Counted from the first letter of the stretch, positions 30,707 to 45,556 are shown. The stretch: 64,000 nt of DNA from Harmothoe impar (GCA_947462335.1 OX381709.1:62860609-62924608), one strand, 5' to 3'. The notes: generated from the letters alone by a model not told the origin. Numbers and translations are program-made.

Positions 30707-33700
30707 TAATATTGTTCACTATACAGTACTGATCAGTCTGCAGAACGTCCATCCCTTTCAATTGATGTTTACCAATTTACGTAACTATTAATTGGGAGAT
30801 GACCGCAGTAGATTATAACTAGTAATGAATACTAGTAGTTGCTATTCTGCGTCTCTTTGATTGTTTTGAAGAAATCATTTACAAATCGCACGTGATTTTG
30901 GACGTCTCCGATCATTAATGAGAAAATCTACCTCGCTCATTGGTGTGCGCTCATTCATTTCCCACAGAGCTCCTATGGTACAGGCCTGAGCAGATGAGGG
31001 GGCAGGGACCATCTTGGTGCCCATTCACTAATGTATTAACGACGCCCAACCGTGCTAAATAACTCATTAGTGTTGGAATTCGGGAATGGTGTGAGGATGA
31101 TTGGTACGATATGCCTGCGTGTGCCATTAGTCTTTATTTATATTGCAAGATGTTCCTAGAACATCCCATAGGTCTGCTGAGAGGACAGCGTCTAGTGGAT
31201 GCAGAATGATGAATGGCAGCACCTGGTGGACGCAGGGGGAGCGATTTGTTAATTAGTACGCAAAGATCAGCCATTGATGGTAGAGCAGCTCTGAGCAGCA
31301 CATGGCACTGCTTTATATACAGTGAAAGAGAGCGACACATTATATTGTAAAATGGGGAGTTCGCATTTTCTGTGCAGTAGGTGAGTTTATAATTACATAG
31401 AGTTGTTGATCTATATGTTATATCCATGGAAATAAACGTCCACTCTAAAATGTCAAAAATTACCAGAACCATGCTTTGATCTTTGATGGGGAGGCAGGGG
31501 GGGGGGAGATCTGTCCAGCTCTAATACACTCCAACTACAAACAAATACAAGCTGTATTATGACAAATTCAATGCCACTTTTGTCAATATAGAATGGAAAT
31601 CCCTCATCTAAAAATGAACATTGTTCTCTGGCAACAATAACGATTGGGTAATAAATATGGCAATCGGCCTGTCTCGTTGACGTTGAATTGTGAGATGGCT
31701 CTGGTATTTCGTGCAGTAGTATCTGAGTCTTTGACATGACACCTTATTGGGTGTGTCGGGTACGGGTTAGAGTAGCTGTTGTTCTACAACGACACCTGTC
31801 ATACATAACAGTGGTTATATGAGCAACTCAACAAAGGACCATGTATTCATACAAAATCTTTTGTGGCAGGGTTTCTGGTAGAACTGCGCATAACGTAGTG
31901 GACAGGTAAAACTCCAACTGTCAGCAACTACACGGTAAAAAGGTGAGAGTAAAAAACTACTTTAGAGTGACAGTCAGCGTCTAGCGCTTAAAAGGGAGAT
32001 GTTTTGGCGACACTGACTCCCACTGACTCCCCAGATGATGCGGTCACAGACACTCTAGTTGTTGCTATGCTTTTGTCAATGGAACAATTAAATTATGGTT
32101 AATCCTATTTGCTAAATGCCTATCCTGCTGCACAGGGAAAACTATATGACATTGTGTCGTCTACAGCGTTGTTTTTGTGGGAGTGGGAGCGGGACTATTG
32201 GTCTGCAGATAATAATTCATAGCCGCGAAAGGGTACTATACAATGTGTTGGATGAGATGTTGGTAGGACACAAATATAATTATAAAACTATCCAACTATA
32301 CAGGCTCACATAAACTTCATATTACTTTAATATGCAGGTGATATTTATAAGTCGGATTACCAACTAACTTAATTAATATCAAGTCAACACGAGACATGAC
32401 CTGAGTGCATGACCTGAGGGGTACTGGATAATTGGATTATTGTAGATACAGCTGGGGCAGGGTGTGGCCCACAGGAAACATCTCCATATTATATTTACCC
32501 AAAGGTAGACAATAGAGTACACCAACACACCTTACTAAGCCTACCTCCCAACCATGGACACATGGTACCTCTGGTGGCGGCAACGACAGGTGTTCCTGAT
32601 GCCATTAACACTGGCTGCAGGCTGGTTCCAGGCAAGAAGGGATTAAGGAAACCGAGGCCTTCGGCTACCAGCTCAGCATGCAGACGACATTTTCTTGTAA
32701 AGGGTCTGGAGGCAAAATGGCGACTTCAGGTCGTTATACAGTTTCAAGAGGTCTAGGGAAAGCTCTCTGGCTTCTCAGTCACCATAATTAGTGTGTAGAC
32801 TCCTCAGATCTCATCATCAGACATCACTGTATAGCATAGATTCAACATCATTAAAACTGATTTCGGTTTCAACAGTAACATTGAAGCACCACTCGAAGGC
32901 TCGAAGCAAGGGTATTGGATTCCCAAAGGACTCGCCTCCGCCAAAATAGGCACGCCTGGATCCCCAGCCCTGGATCAGCTAACAGTTCATTCACAATAAC
33001 ATCTCTAATATTCTTGCACAAGATCTGTTTATCAGGAAATGGCCCTATATGCTTTGCCTTATTCGGCATGGGAAAATAATGTAATTTACTGCATTGCAAC
33101 TTTTGTACATGTATGTACATACATTCTACACTAATATATTTATTTCATGGTGAAAATAGCAGCCCCATTGACTTAACCTAGGAAATCTACCCCCCCCCCC
33201 CCGTTTGATAACCCTGAACAGTATCTCATCCATGTAATTCATCAAAGTTTGTAGAATTAAATGAGACTTACCAGGGTAAGGTGATATTTGATTATGATTT
33301 TGCCGAGGGCACCACAGAGCAAATTGTATGAAGTGTATTTTCATTCAATGTATAGAATAATTCCGTGAAATAAATGTATACAAAGGAACGCTCAAAGTCT
33401 TGACCACTGAGGGTTATTTTCACAAGGGGGAGCGTGGTAAACAACTCTGGTGAACCGTTGTGTATACGTATATCTAGCATCAAGCTCACTTTGTTGTGGT
33501 GGTCTCCCTCTGATATCACACCAATAGCGCCACGTGTGGCTGGTGGCCAACCACTACAAAATACCTCTACCCCCAAACACGGCCAGTGAACAGCCAGACT
33601 TGGTGCCAAATCACAAAGACATCAATTGGATGCAGATCGACGTTACAACGCGCCGACAGGGCCGGTCAATACTCAATAGGGCTCCCCAGACAGGGAAGGT

Positions 33701-35168
33701 GCGTGCTATCTATAGCTATCTAAGGGGGTCGGGTTGGATGTGTGGAAAGCCAATATACACTGACCGCCTGTGCACATTGCTTTGCGTCTAATATGATAGA
33801 GCAGAGACCACAGGCGGCAGGGGTAACGACCGCGCGGCTACAAGCGGTGACGCCAAGTGGTCGGTGAGCCGGATGTGCTGGCTTCCTGGCCGACAAAGCC
33901 TAACAAGGCGGATTGCGGACGCCGCCTTCCGGTGCCCATGTCCGGCGGCGCCTGGACCTGCGTCTATATATGGTGTAGAGTACTATGATAGTAACACTGG
34001 GAACAGACCCCGTATGTTTAAAGTCCCTTTCAGCCGCGTTAAAATTTGAGATTGTGCGCAGCCATCTTTGATGTCGCTGGTTCCTTGATATAAAGCATTG
34101 GCGATAGCCGTACTTCAGTTACAGTACCGGGTAAATGCAATGAACCATCTTGCTGCTGTCCAGCCTACCCGCCTGGTACCTAATAACGCTCATAGGGAAA
34201 GTGGCTTCTCATGTGGCTTCTAGCTTTGGCTGATTATATATCCAATATGTGTTTAGGAAGTGGTTGTTCCTTTAATAATACTCGATAGGAGGTTGGTGGG
34301 AATTCTACCACAACCCCCCGAATTGGACACTAGTTGGTTCAATGACTCAAATGTCATGACATGACAACATAACATAAACTATTCATATTCTTCGTCTCCA
34401 CACAATGTACTACATGTAATAATTTATTACTGTATCCACAAGGCCCTCCTTTGGACCCATGCCTAGGTTGCTACATGACAAATATGGAGCCTTACATTAT
34501 ACATGTACCAGACATCTGCATTATACAGCCATCAGAGGCAGGAAGCCACAGTCCTTAATCTCCTTTACACATATCTGCATGTATACATGCAGACTTGCAT
34601 GGTCTACCTACCTGTCGACGTCTACTAAGTACACCACAACATCGCATCTATGCACCCCCATGTGCACACCCAATACATCCATACTGGTTGACAGTGCCAT
34701 TCACGTATGTGCTATATCATGCACACACAGTATATGCATGCGTATTATCAATTTCCTCTGGTCTATTTTTTTTATAGCAGGTAGAATGCCAAGACGTCGA
34801 TCGTTACATTATATACTACGTACAACAGACAACAGCAGTTCAGGCATGTGTAAGTGCCTTCCACCTCTTGCAATAAAGTGGCAGTTGCTGGTGTGCTCAA
34901 GTTCACATCTTGGATCTACGTGCTCTGCCGATTTCAGTTTGCACTCATGGCGCCAAGTAGGTAGTGTAGGAAACCACTCACTGTCTTTTTATGAGTGCAT
35001 AAATAATGCATCTTAGAGAGCAGACACGATACAAACCCAGGGTTGGCATCACGACTGACTCTGAACACACATTTAAATTGACTTGTAGCTAACGGCAAGG
35101 TTGTGCCTGTCAATATTCGCTTAAAGCTGACACTACTGGCTTCCTGCTTCATCAATAAGCACTGTTAG
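30707..35168. other. No gene seen
   Basis: Long stretch without recognisable coding sequence. It contains one GAGCAGCTC (31283-31291), a YY1-like AAAATGGCG at 32714-32722, a 14-nt C run near 33190, and a CpG-rich patch at 33800-33970. The 185-codon open frame at 34459-35016 (plus) is rich in Cys, His and Ser in AT-rich DNA and matches nothing I know. Confidence 0.4.
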
Positions 35169-35414
35169 CCCTTGAACGGCCGCATAGAGCATCCATGTGG
35201 TATGTCCTTAGTCGTCATGATGCATGAATGCAGCTCTGGCGAGTCTACGCACCAGTGCTACATCAAGCCGGCCATACAGAAGTGTATCGACACTGTAGGA
35301 TCAGCATGCATCTTGCATACAGCACTGGCGAATTAAATACTCGCCAGGGTTGCATTCGTGCGTTATAGCGACAATGATGTTAGTGCATAAAAGCACTATG
35401 TGACCCTTAAAGGG
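35169..35414. mobile_element. TTAA-type MITE, copy 1 (246 bp)
   Basis: Starts CCCTTGAACG and ends CCCTTAAAGGG, with flanking TTAG on both sides (35165-35168 and 35415-35418). A second family member lies at 58948-59184 with a closely similar right end. CCCTT/AAGGG ends at TTAA-like sites resemble piggyBac-type non-autonomous elements; that assignment is inference. No coding capacity. Confidence 0.65.
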
Positions 35415-38400
35415 TTAGTGGTCGGGGCTTGGCTCTTGGCACACCCTTCCGCACCGACCACTGGCAGCTTTCCCCCCACTGCTGCCACTGTTTGGGACAT
35501 GTCGTATTGCCCTTATTAGACGCGTTGACATCGATAGCTGCACCCCTCCGCACCCCTCCCATGCCCCAACCAACCTGTCAGCCACTGCACTAAGCTTAAT
35601 CACGAGGTCGGAACCACGCCTATTTCGACCAGTATAGCAGTAAAATGCTCCCTATTTATTATGTATCATGGTTACAGGTTAGACCAAACAATACTTCAGT
35701 ATTCCTGCAATGTAAATTATGATCTGGGGGAGAATCAACAGCTTAACCACGTGAACGAACTCAGGTAGCTCAAATAATCTTTGATGGATAAGAGTTTGAG
35801 GCACGTCAACGTTTTTCAAGGAGAGAGCATGATTTACATTACAGACATAAGTAGTGCTGGTTCCACCAGAGCATGTTCTATAAAGAGATTCATGTAAACA
35901 CAGGTAAGTAGCCATGGATAAGCCCACACAACGTACACCGATAGAGTAGGAGGTCAACACACCCACCCCTTGATCCTCTATCAAAACAAGCATCTACCCG
36001 AGGCCTAGCCCTTCCACATTGCATGAAATAGTTTACTGACATAGCCACATCATCTCCGGCATCTCAGCCATTTACAAACCACACACGTGGGAGGGTCTAT
36101 ACTGTAGCCTCTAGAACATGTGGGAGGAACATGCTATCAGTGTACCTGTACCTAGCAGTCTCCTAGCCTGTCTGACCCAGGAGTATAGCTCATGTAGTAA
36201 TCAAGCTGAGTCTTCCTCCTGATACCCCAAACCCCTCCAGTGTGTGCCTGGTCATGTTTGAATGTGTGGGCGGCGGAACATCCAGGGCACCAATACCTGA
36301 CAGACGTGTAGTAGGTACGGATAGTGGAGCTCCTGGCTCCAGGGTGCCAGCAATATGTGTCATTGGTAGGGTACTGGAGGAGGAGCTGGGGTGATGGGTA
36401 GGGAGGAGCTGGAGGAGGGTGGTGATGGGTAGAACAGGTGTGCATGGTAGTGAAGAGAGGTTGGTGAGGGGTGAGTAGGTGAATACCTTGCTGAGAATGT
36501 GTACTTTGTGTGTTTGAACATCCAAATGATGGTAGTTACCTACATGTCTATTTTAATACATGTTAGCTGTGTACGTGTACTGCATTCACCACACCATCAT
36601 ACTGTTGTGATGTTATTGCTGGATATCTAAAATATCACACGGACTAATTTGCCTGCTGAAGAGGCACAACACATCACTTTAGTATTTAATAGCTAGCCTT
36701 AGTAAATAGTAAACAATGAAACCCGCAATATATATTATATTTTCCGTTAATCATAACACCTACACATACCAGCCGCCATATAAATACGACGAGAAACAGG
36801 ACTACTCATCACATCCCCTGAACATCCAGGAGATTAGTAGGGTATACTTTCAACATAACGCTTCATATATACGGCCGCAGATGCAGATCTAGATCCGCCC
36901 AACACTATACTCCTCCAGCTAGAAGTAGCTCAGGCAGGCGAGCAGCTCAACGAGCAGCTCAGTGAGCAGTGGTAAGCTTCTCGTTTCCGGGGCTTACTGT
37001 AAAAAGGTGTCCGTCTCTGATTGCAGGATCAACTCATATCATATAGGCTGGGGCGGGACAGCAATAGGATCAGCAGAACCTGACCCAGGATGAGAACGAC
37101 ATGAAGGGTCATGTCAATGACTCGTCTACAGGCACATGGGCCATCTGGGCCGGGTTTACGAGCATTATGTGAGCACTAAATGAAAGATGACACATGTTAA
37201 CATGACTGAAAATGAGTTTAAGGGGTTCCTGCTCTCAAATCGTCTCTTTTTAATTCCACGCGGTGGAAATGGCAGTTCCTGTGTGCATCATATTGCTGCA
37301 TCCGTAAGTGCTCGTGGGATCAATTTGTTTGATTGCTTCTATAGCAATTCAATTTACCATGCAGTCAGCTCTCAAGTATCGGTAAGCAGGTGGCATCATG
37401 TAACACATTCAATTGCTGAAAAGTATTAGTGAATTCAAGGGAGACATTAAAGAAGTGAATACAGTAAACACTGCAATCTATCAGTGTAATTCGCTCTACA
37501 TTCTGAACACAGGGTGTACTAAAACATATTTGAATCCACCTTATACTTCATATTTCTTTAACCACCACCCCATCCCCCACCATCGCCACCTCCTGTGTGT
37601 AACTTGGAAGTCTGTAGTGAATTGTTGACACTTGCACTCACATCATGTGAGTACAAGAGGATCCAAATCAAACACACAAAAGAAAGAGTAAGAAGAGGTG
37701 CTTGTCTCGGACAGTTTCACTATAGAGAGCAGCCCATGAGCAGCTCCCGAGCACTTCCTGCGTCCGGACCCACATAAACATCCTTCCCGTGTACTAAGTG
37801 CCTGCAGATGTCCTTTTTTCACCTAAGAATCAGCGCGGACGGAGACTGCTCCTCCAATGCCCTAGATGTCTTTATGAAGGTCAAAGTTGTGCTGTTTGTG
37901 AGGTCCTAAGTCTACATTGACAGAGATTTATTGTCGTTGTCAAGTGAGATATATATGGTTTACGTTATTCCCATGGAAGAACATAGTCGGCTGTATGTAC
38001 GTGTTTGGGATTTCAATGGGAAGATATTTATACACGTCAGGTTTCTCCTCAATTCTGATCATGCTCCCACTTCAATTATATTAGACTACACATGCCTGCA
38101 ACATTTATATATAGGTGAAAAAGGAGAAGCATCCCATTGTAGCTATGAATAAAGCTACCCTTCACAGAGAGAGGTTGCAGCTCTGCCCTATGTTGTGTCC
38201 TCCCAAGGGTGAGCAGGTGGGTAGGGGTCGTCTCTGCCCCTCCCATAGGTCGCCCTTAATCCCGAGGGGCAGACGCAGACAGAGACTGTCCTTTGACACT
38301 AATGAAAGGCCCAGCAGGAGTGTTATGGGGAGTGATGTGGGGATGGTGCCAGGCTCTTTCCTAAGGCCTCCTAAGAGCTAGCCCACCATGCTCCCTTGCT

Positions 38401-39619
38401 GCCTCCAAAGTCCTCCTCAATCTCACAACCTTTTAGGGAAATGCAGGGGAATCACTAGCTAAAATATACTCCCTGCGCCAAACTAAATGTAGAATCTGGA
38501 GCCGGGTGGATAATGGCATCAGAAATACATGCTGCGCTAGCCTGCCACCAGACGGTATAGTGCACATCCATCCACAGACCCTCTACAGAATATCACCATG
38601 GTAGACTGTAGCCTGAACCCCTGGGCTGCACATTATCCATTACTCCTGATATGATGTGTTACCGTACAACTATAGTGCTGACCGTTTCATATTGATATAT
38701 GTATTTATATATCACATTTTTATGTATGTTTCATTTTGACGTAACATTCTCAGTGAAGTATATATCTACTATAAATTTTTACAACAGCACCGCCAATATA
38801 TACTATAACACTACAGCCGCCACGCTCAGTCGTTATAACTAACACTATTACTATTCACCCGACGAAACATTAATATTGCCATGCTCTTTTTTCATAGGAT
38901 GTTGATCTAGTATGGCATCTGCTGACAATATGTCGGGTGGTGTTAGGGACCAGATGAAGGTGGATAGTGTTATTCCAGCCTCCGGGGCGAAGTCTTACAA
39001 TCTGCATGTCCCTACAGCATCCTGACAACACACCACTGTGGTAATGCTGTTTAATACTTACCCAGATCAGAGTGGCCTCTGAGAATGATTACCAGTTGCA
39101 GATAGACTGCATCCTGTGTTACAGGTATATGGCTTCAATTGCAGTACATGTATCAGTGCCTGTGGTGTTTATACCATGCCACGTCTCTAAATAAAACAGT
39201 CTTGTTGATTGGCTTGACAAAGGGATAGGGGGAGGTGTTGAAAATGAGATTTGCGTGACATACTTTATGTATGGTCCCTTATTCAATTATACATGTATGT
39301 CTCCATACGACTGGAAGCAACAGGTTAACCGAGTTATGACAAGGAGTGACAAAAAGGGAACCAGCGAACCAGGATACGAATAATTCTCTGGGGAGGAGAG
39401 ATGCTGATCATGTTTTTTGAATCCATAAGAGGAATAAATGGGAATACTAACAGGAAAACTGCATTATAGATGTAATGAGACACTAAACAAGTGGCGTGGG
39501 ATATAGAACGAAGCCATTGACACATTATGCATAAATTCCATTTCATCATTTGGGAAATGTGAATGGAAAGGCACTAACGTATAATGTGTAGTAGAATCTA
39601 GCTTCACCTGTCCCCACTA
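35415..39619. other. No gene seen
   Basis: Includes a small inverted repeat AGTGGTCGG / CCGACCACT (35417-35462), a G-rich C-poor tract at 36200-36480, and GAGCAGCTC at 36940, 36952 and 37738. Open frames are short and none is recognised. Confidence 0.4.
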
Positions 39620-40070
39620 CAAGCCCTTCTCAATTAGTCTGCGTCTACCGGAAGTAGGAAGTCGCACTGAGTTCACTTCCTGTGCCATACCGGAAACCGC
39701 CGACCATTACCAGTAGCAACAGATCGCGGGTGGTGGAGGGTGATGAAAACAGCCCCCCTCCCCTCCCCCGCTGCCGCTCCCAATCATAACCAGTGCCGCC
39801 GATCCATCATAAGCAGTCCGACCCTGCTTGCCGACAGGGGTCGACACTAGGCCGCCTGGAAGGGCTCAATGACCACCAATAACCCGAGCCACGCGCCGAT
39901 CGCCGACTCCAATCTAATTAACCTTTTTGGGGAAGGACGACAATCGCTTGGACGATTTGTTTAAGTCGGCGTTTTTATGCTTTCCGGCGGTGGCGCCACC
40001 CAGCGTCGATAAGGCGCGGCGGGTGGGGGCGTTGTGATGGGCTTGTTGGAAGCCGCCAGATTGGGATCCA
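39620..40070. promoter_or_regulatory. CpG-rich block with clustered ETS sites, possible promoter
   Basis: Three ETS-type sites lie within about 50 bp: CCGGAAGT (39648-39655), ACTTCCTG (39675-39682) and CCGGAA (39690-39695). CpG-rich sequence with C runs follows, to about 40050. This resembles a TATA-less promoter. No first exon can be fixed. Confidence 0.4.
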
Positions 40071-43000
40071 GGGATGAAAGTGGCGTGAGTTTTATCAGGC
40101 TTGAGTTAATGCCCATAGAAGCACTATCAGGCTGTCCATCAGGACTGGTATTGGTGACTACACACTGCAAGCAATTCCCACATAGAAATGGAATAAATAA
40201 AGTACAAACTGTACAAAACACAAAATAAATACCACTACTGAATAGACTCCAAACAGCAGGCGCAAACGCAGTCCGAGTACAGGCAATGACTGGAGGATAA
40301 ATACAAGCAGCCAGATGAGTAGGAGAGGGTAAACTGATCGGTCACCTGCTGAGAGCAGCTTTCACTGCGATACAAAACCTGACTCTTAGAATAGAACTGA
40401 TTGTCAAACATTGTTTTTGTCCTGCTGTAATCATCTATAACGGTTGTCATGGAACACGACAGTGTGTATGGTCGATAGGCATCTCTCTTTGTTGTCATGT
40501 ATCTAATTTGCTGAATTTATGATAGCCTAGAGATGTATGCAAACTATTGAGGTGGGTTGGCTGGTAATTCATTTATTTATGCTGCACACCAGTAGGATCA
40601 GGTTAAGTTCACTCTATGCAGTGGCAATATGCATATTCTGCTGATGGAATATACAGTTTGATGCATATGTTGCACTAAAGGTTTGTTATATAACTATATA
40701 CCCGGTAGCTGATTCAATATGTGGATATTATGTTGTATACCATGCAAAATATCCTGGGCATACTCTGTAAAGGTGTTGATCACTTTGGAGAGGATAAAAG
40801 ACTATGCTGCGGAACCTCTATAAATCCGTATTGGGGATCGGCCAGCGAGCCAAGTACTTCAGTTTCCACAGGTTTCTACACCAAATGTGCCATCTTTGAA
40901 GGTCTGCTGCCAACTCCATGGGGGAGCGAAAAGGAAATAGCATTCCCCGCAACCTGCCCTCACCCCCATCCCTAAATCTCCCGATTCAGATAAGACCAAA
41001 TTGAGGGAAATTGCTGGAGTTTATGATCCAAAGATCCTCCATTAGGATTAAAAGAACCAACATGGACCTCGACTGCTTGCCTAAAACAAGTGGGTAAAGG
41101 ATCATTCTAATAATATGATCTGCTGTGGAGCTCCTCCTCATTACCATGGGAGATGCTCATGAATGATCAGAGCTGGCCATCCGTCCAATCCGATCTAGAT
41201 CCCTTCTGTGAGATGGAGACCTGGGGGTGGTGGAGGGAGGGTGAGAAGGGTAGCAATACGTGCCCTGGAGGGGCTTCAGTGGTAGTTTCTGTGGGTGCGC
41301 TGCTGGGCCAGCTGTGGTAAAAAGACACCAATGCCAACATCATCCAGATGGAAGCAAATTGAAAACACTGCTAGTTAGGCGCTGGTTGGATATCCGACCA
41401 CATGCAATAACATGCTGCCACCGTGGGTAGTTGGGGTGGGCCCTGGTTGGCAGTGGCAAGGACACAGGTAATACGCAGTTTTTAGGGTATTGTCAGTTAC
41501 CCAGCATGTTCCATTGATTATACGTCTTTCAACCATCATTCAAAAACCTAGGTCGGTCTCTCCATATATATCCTATTCTCCTACTGTAGCATTCGTATTC
41601 CGAAAATGTCTTTATAAGCAATGCATCTGAATGATAGATATGTAAATTGGCAGATAGCCGATCCACAAATATCAAATTGCAATTCAAGAAAATGTATGTG
41701 AATAGCATTATTGGTTCCCTATATTGATGCCAATTGCAATCTCTCACACCGAAAGACGTTGATATTACATCTAAACGCACGCACAAGAATTCCCAATTTA
41801 GAGGGCATTTAGAATATCACTTCATGGATCTATAGAACAATACAAGTCCTAATTGATTTTCTTTGGTTATAATCTACTGCGTTAAACATTGATTTCCTGT
41901 TTCAATATTCTCAAAGCAAACAGCTCAACTATATATTGAGCAGCTCAATGCTACAGCGGCTCACAACGTTGGGAAAAGCTCCTTAGGCCACGTGTGAGTG
42001 GCGGGGGAGGTGGATGGAGATATTCTTATCCCTCCAGACTAGAATTCAATAATGAGACGAACCGATGTGTCCATAGTGAGCTGTCGAAACTGCCTTATTT
42101 TGATTGACACCTATCACAACCCCACACTCCTCTTAGACCCATTTACAATGACGGTTCTACAGGGAGAAGTCTTTCTTAAAAGTAGACACCCAGTCATGCT
42201 TTTAAATCCCCCCCAGGCAAGTCTAGCATTGTGACGGTGCGCAGACGAGCTTTAAGGATCGCTTATGACTCGAGGCAAATTACAGTGAGTCCTTCTCAAA
42301 TTGGGCTCCAGACACTTTTTAGATTGGAAAGTGGAGCTGAGGCATCAATTTATTGGTAGTGGCTGTGAAATTGGTGGGAATCTCACGGCATATGCCTTTA
42401 AGTAGCACTGTCATATGCAGCAAGGTGGGGGATAATGTTCGCCGCAACTGACATATGAAGGCTTAGGTATCAATTACCGTAGGCTTTAGCTTATAAATAT
42501 TCCACACGAGCATCCTCGCCATTAAAACGAACAATTATATTTGCATGCAGGACAATCCAAATGATGTATGGCATGGATATAACATCTCTGAACTCTCAAT
42601 GGACGACGCCATCATAAATACTCTAATTATTTCTATATGAGCATTTAATATTACCCTTGGAGGCCTTGCAGTGCTGTGGGAGATTTATGGACATTAATGA
42701 GACAGTGTAGCCTAATGTATACACGCCGCTGAAAGGCACTCTAGGCGATGCGGATAAAACATGTAATCCCTACTTCTAAGTGGCCCAGTCCCATCGATGC
42801 ATCTAGCCTTGATAACTGTATGGCCGAGGTAGATAGCTAGCCAGATTAATCTGTTAATACCCTCCCTAATCCCAGCTGATGAGCAGTGCTCTTACCGTGA
42901 TGCATTGATATAGGGAGGTGCTGAGTAGGGGAGAGCCAGCAGTAAATGGAAGGAGATTGAACAACTCTATAGGCCGTTAGTTAGATCAATGAGTATAGAG

Positions 43001-43258
43001 CAGTCTATGGATGTCACTGGTTAGATGGCAGAAGTGGTCTGAGATCGAAAAGGGAAAGAGTGTTCAATCCTTGTCCATTCATCAGGGTCCACAATCATGT
43101 GCTGTGGGGCGTCGGGTGTAGGAAGGATGAGGAATCGTGGTAGTGAGGATGGGTGTAGTGGCACCAGTGTGTGAACAAGTGGGCGTGTGTGTGAGGTTGC
43201 AAGAAAGGAATAAGGATGGAAAATTGGGAGAGATGACAAAAAACGACTATTACTGTAC
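40071..43258. other. No gene seen
   Basis: AT-rich, with one GAGCAGCTC at 41938-41946 and a G-rich C-poor tract at 43020-43200. No open frame is recognised. Confidence 0.4.
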
Positions 43259-43325
43259 GAGTGAAAAAGAAAGCAATGAAGAGTAGAGGAAAGAGAGGAG
43301 GGAAGAATGGAAGAAAGAAGAATGA
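43259..43325 (+). other. Polypurine run
   Basis: About 67 nt of nearly pure GA on the plus strand (AAAGAAAGC..GAAGAGTAGAGGAAAGAGAGG), a triplex-prone tract. Confidence 0.5.
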
Positions 43326-43510
43326 TGCCCTTTATGAATGAACAATAAGCACGCGGGCGGATTGGCCGGCATGTTCCTCATCTGAGCTGTGATGATGCTC
43401 CTGGCACTATTACATGGGATGGGTATGTGTGGGGAGGCAATTGGAGACTGTGGTTGATTAAGGCGTGGGCCTGTGGCCGAATGAGGGGTGAGGAAGGTGA
43501 TCATGGGAAG

Positions 43511-43740
43511 GAGCAGCTCTATGTGTAACTGTGTTCGCAGAAATTGCTCCCCATGAGCTGCTCTCAGTAAAATGACTCTACAGGGGCAGGCACAACAACA
43601 CCCCTGTGGGTGAATCGTGCCCCATTAGCCTCCTTCACCCCCACAGCGATCGCAGTCTGAAGAAGGGAGCAGCTCAACAATGGTGGAACCACCGAGATGA
43701 GCTGCTCTACATCTAGTCGGCTACTGGCGGCGAGCTGCTC
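43511..43740. repeat. Cluster of five GAGCAGCTC/GAGCTGCTC motifs
   Basis: Exact copies start at 43511, 43555, 43667, 43699 and 43732, in mixed orientation within 230 bp, leading into a CpG-rich patch (43740-43880). This is the densest cluster of the over-represented 9-mer. Confidence 0.75.
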
Positions 43741-45556
43741 GTCCGCTCCCGCTACCACCCACTCCCCCACTTCAATTACGACGCGCCATTTGCGCTCCGG
43801 TGACGCTATTAGCAGGGGATTCCGCTGGGCGGATTCGTCTCAATTGCGGGGCGCCACGAGTCTGCTGGTACAACGGGCACCAGGCCGGCCGGGCTTGTCA
43901 GACAGCAGCCTCTGCATTATTCACCAGCACCACCATGTATCTTCTTGTCTTCAAAGCCCCACTCTGCAGTGTTTAAAACATTCAACTTCCCACTCTGGAC
44001 GGCCCGCCTCGCTGATCGAGCCGGGGTAAAACAAGGAACATGGGTTGTGCATTATTTACAGTGAGAGTGTGGTTATGTGGGAGGATGGGGTGCAGTATAG
44101 GTTGCTGGCCTTGGATGAGATGCAGCCAAAACTCACTCAAAGGCAATCCAAGCATAAATATTCCAGTTATTTGATGGCTCCACACACATTAGGCATTCAG
44201 GTTTATCGCCTGTTGGCCACGATTCATTAATCCCCGTGTAGCACGGCTGGACAGTCTCCATTAAATTCCAATGCCCAAATTTATCTGGCAATTTGGGCTT
44301 ATCTGATGGCAGACACTCCTGCATAACAAAAACAGACAGCGAGGACGAGGAGGAACCAGGGGTAACTTTTCATTCCGATCGATGTTTCCTCTGGCACTTC
44401 AGCCACCATGTCAGGACACTTGAGTTGTGCAGAGATTCTGCACACAGGAGTCGTTAAACATTTAAAGTGAGTTCCCCCTGAAGTGTCATCAATCTGGGCA
44501 GGCAGTACCCTCCATCTTCCACTTTCTTATAGACACAGGCAATGATAGAAATCAATAATTCAAACACGGCTTCTTAGATGGGCTGGGCTATCAAATTGGT
44601 GCATAAGCCCTGGAAATTGGCATGTGGAAAGCGATGGGCCTGGGACACATGTATAAATAAATTACATGAGGATGATATATAGGACTACACACCAAGGCCT
44701 AGGGACAGAGGCTGGATTCCCTGACGTATAATTTAGATTACAAGTCTCTGATCACGGCAATGGCTCACTGTTCCTAAGCCAACATGTGGGCATGGCCCTG
44801 TATAAAGCAGATAACCTGTTTTTACAGGGTGAGGAGTACAATGCCTTACCTTAGGGTGTGTTTGTAAGGATGTATGGTGGTTTGACGCATCAGTGGACCG
44901 CTTAGAAACTCCATGGTGCTCGAATAGGTAAAATTTCTCCAATGTCCCAATCTGCAAAGACATTAAATTACATTTTTAATCGAAGGCAAAGATATAATGC
45001 AGTGTTTGATTAATGGTATTGATACTGATGTACATGCTTCTCTCATTTTACAATGTAATTTATTTGATAAATTATGTATACAACCTAGAAAATGATGATA
45101 AAAGTCGTCGTCATCGAGCTCACTCCTCAAAATATAGATATTTCACACACTTTCAAGTATTAAATGGTAACATGATATCGATTGAATTATGTGTCAGGAG
45201 AGCATCCATGTAGTTCACATTGGAAGTTTTCAAATGAAGATGAACCTTTTCAAGAGGATCCCCAGAAGCTGTAGCGTGTGATGGATGGGAGGTGAGGTTA
45301 AGAACATCCCCCACCATCACCATTACAAACCAGTCCCCATGGTCTCCACAGCAACGGCAACCAGTCCCCACAGGCACACACACTACATTTCTGACGGCAC
45401 CAGATGCAATCCCCACCAGTCAAAAAGCCAACCCGCCACAGGAAATGAGTTTGTTCCTAATCATATTGGGGAGTGCGACTCCGAAATTGTTTAATCTCCG
45501 ATTCACGGTTCTAGGCAGCAGAAAACTAGCATTAGATCAACATCTATGATGGAAAT
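43741..45556. other. No gene seen
   Basis: CpG-rich to about 43900, then AT-rich. A C-rich, G-poor tract lies at 45306-45420. Short open frames only. Confidence 0.4.

Noticed and set aside
30279..30791. 170-codon plus-strand open frame
   Set aside because: It runs through the 187-bp MITE and its homopolymer runs; the apparent motif is repeat-derived.
34459..35016. 185-codon plus-strand open frame
   Set aside because: Composition and lack of any known motif suggest a chance frame in AT-rich DNA; no exon boundaries are apparent.
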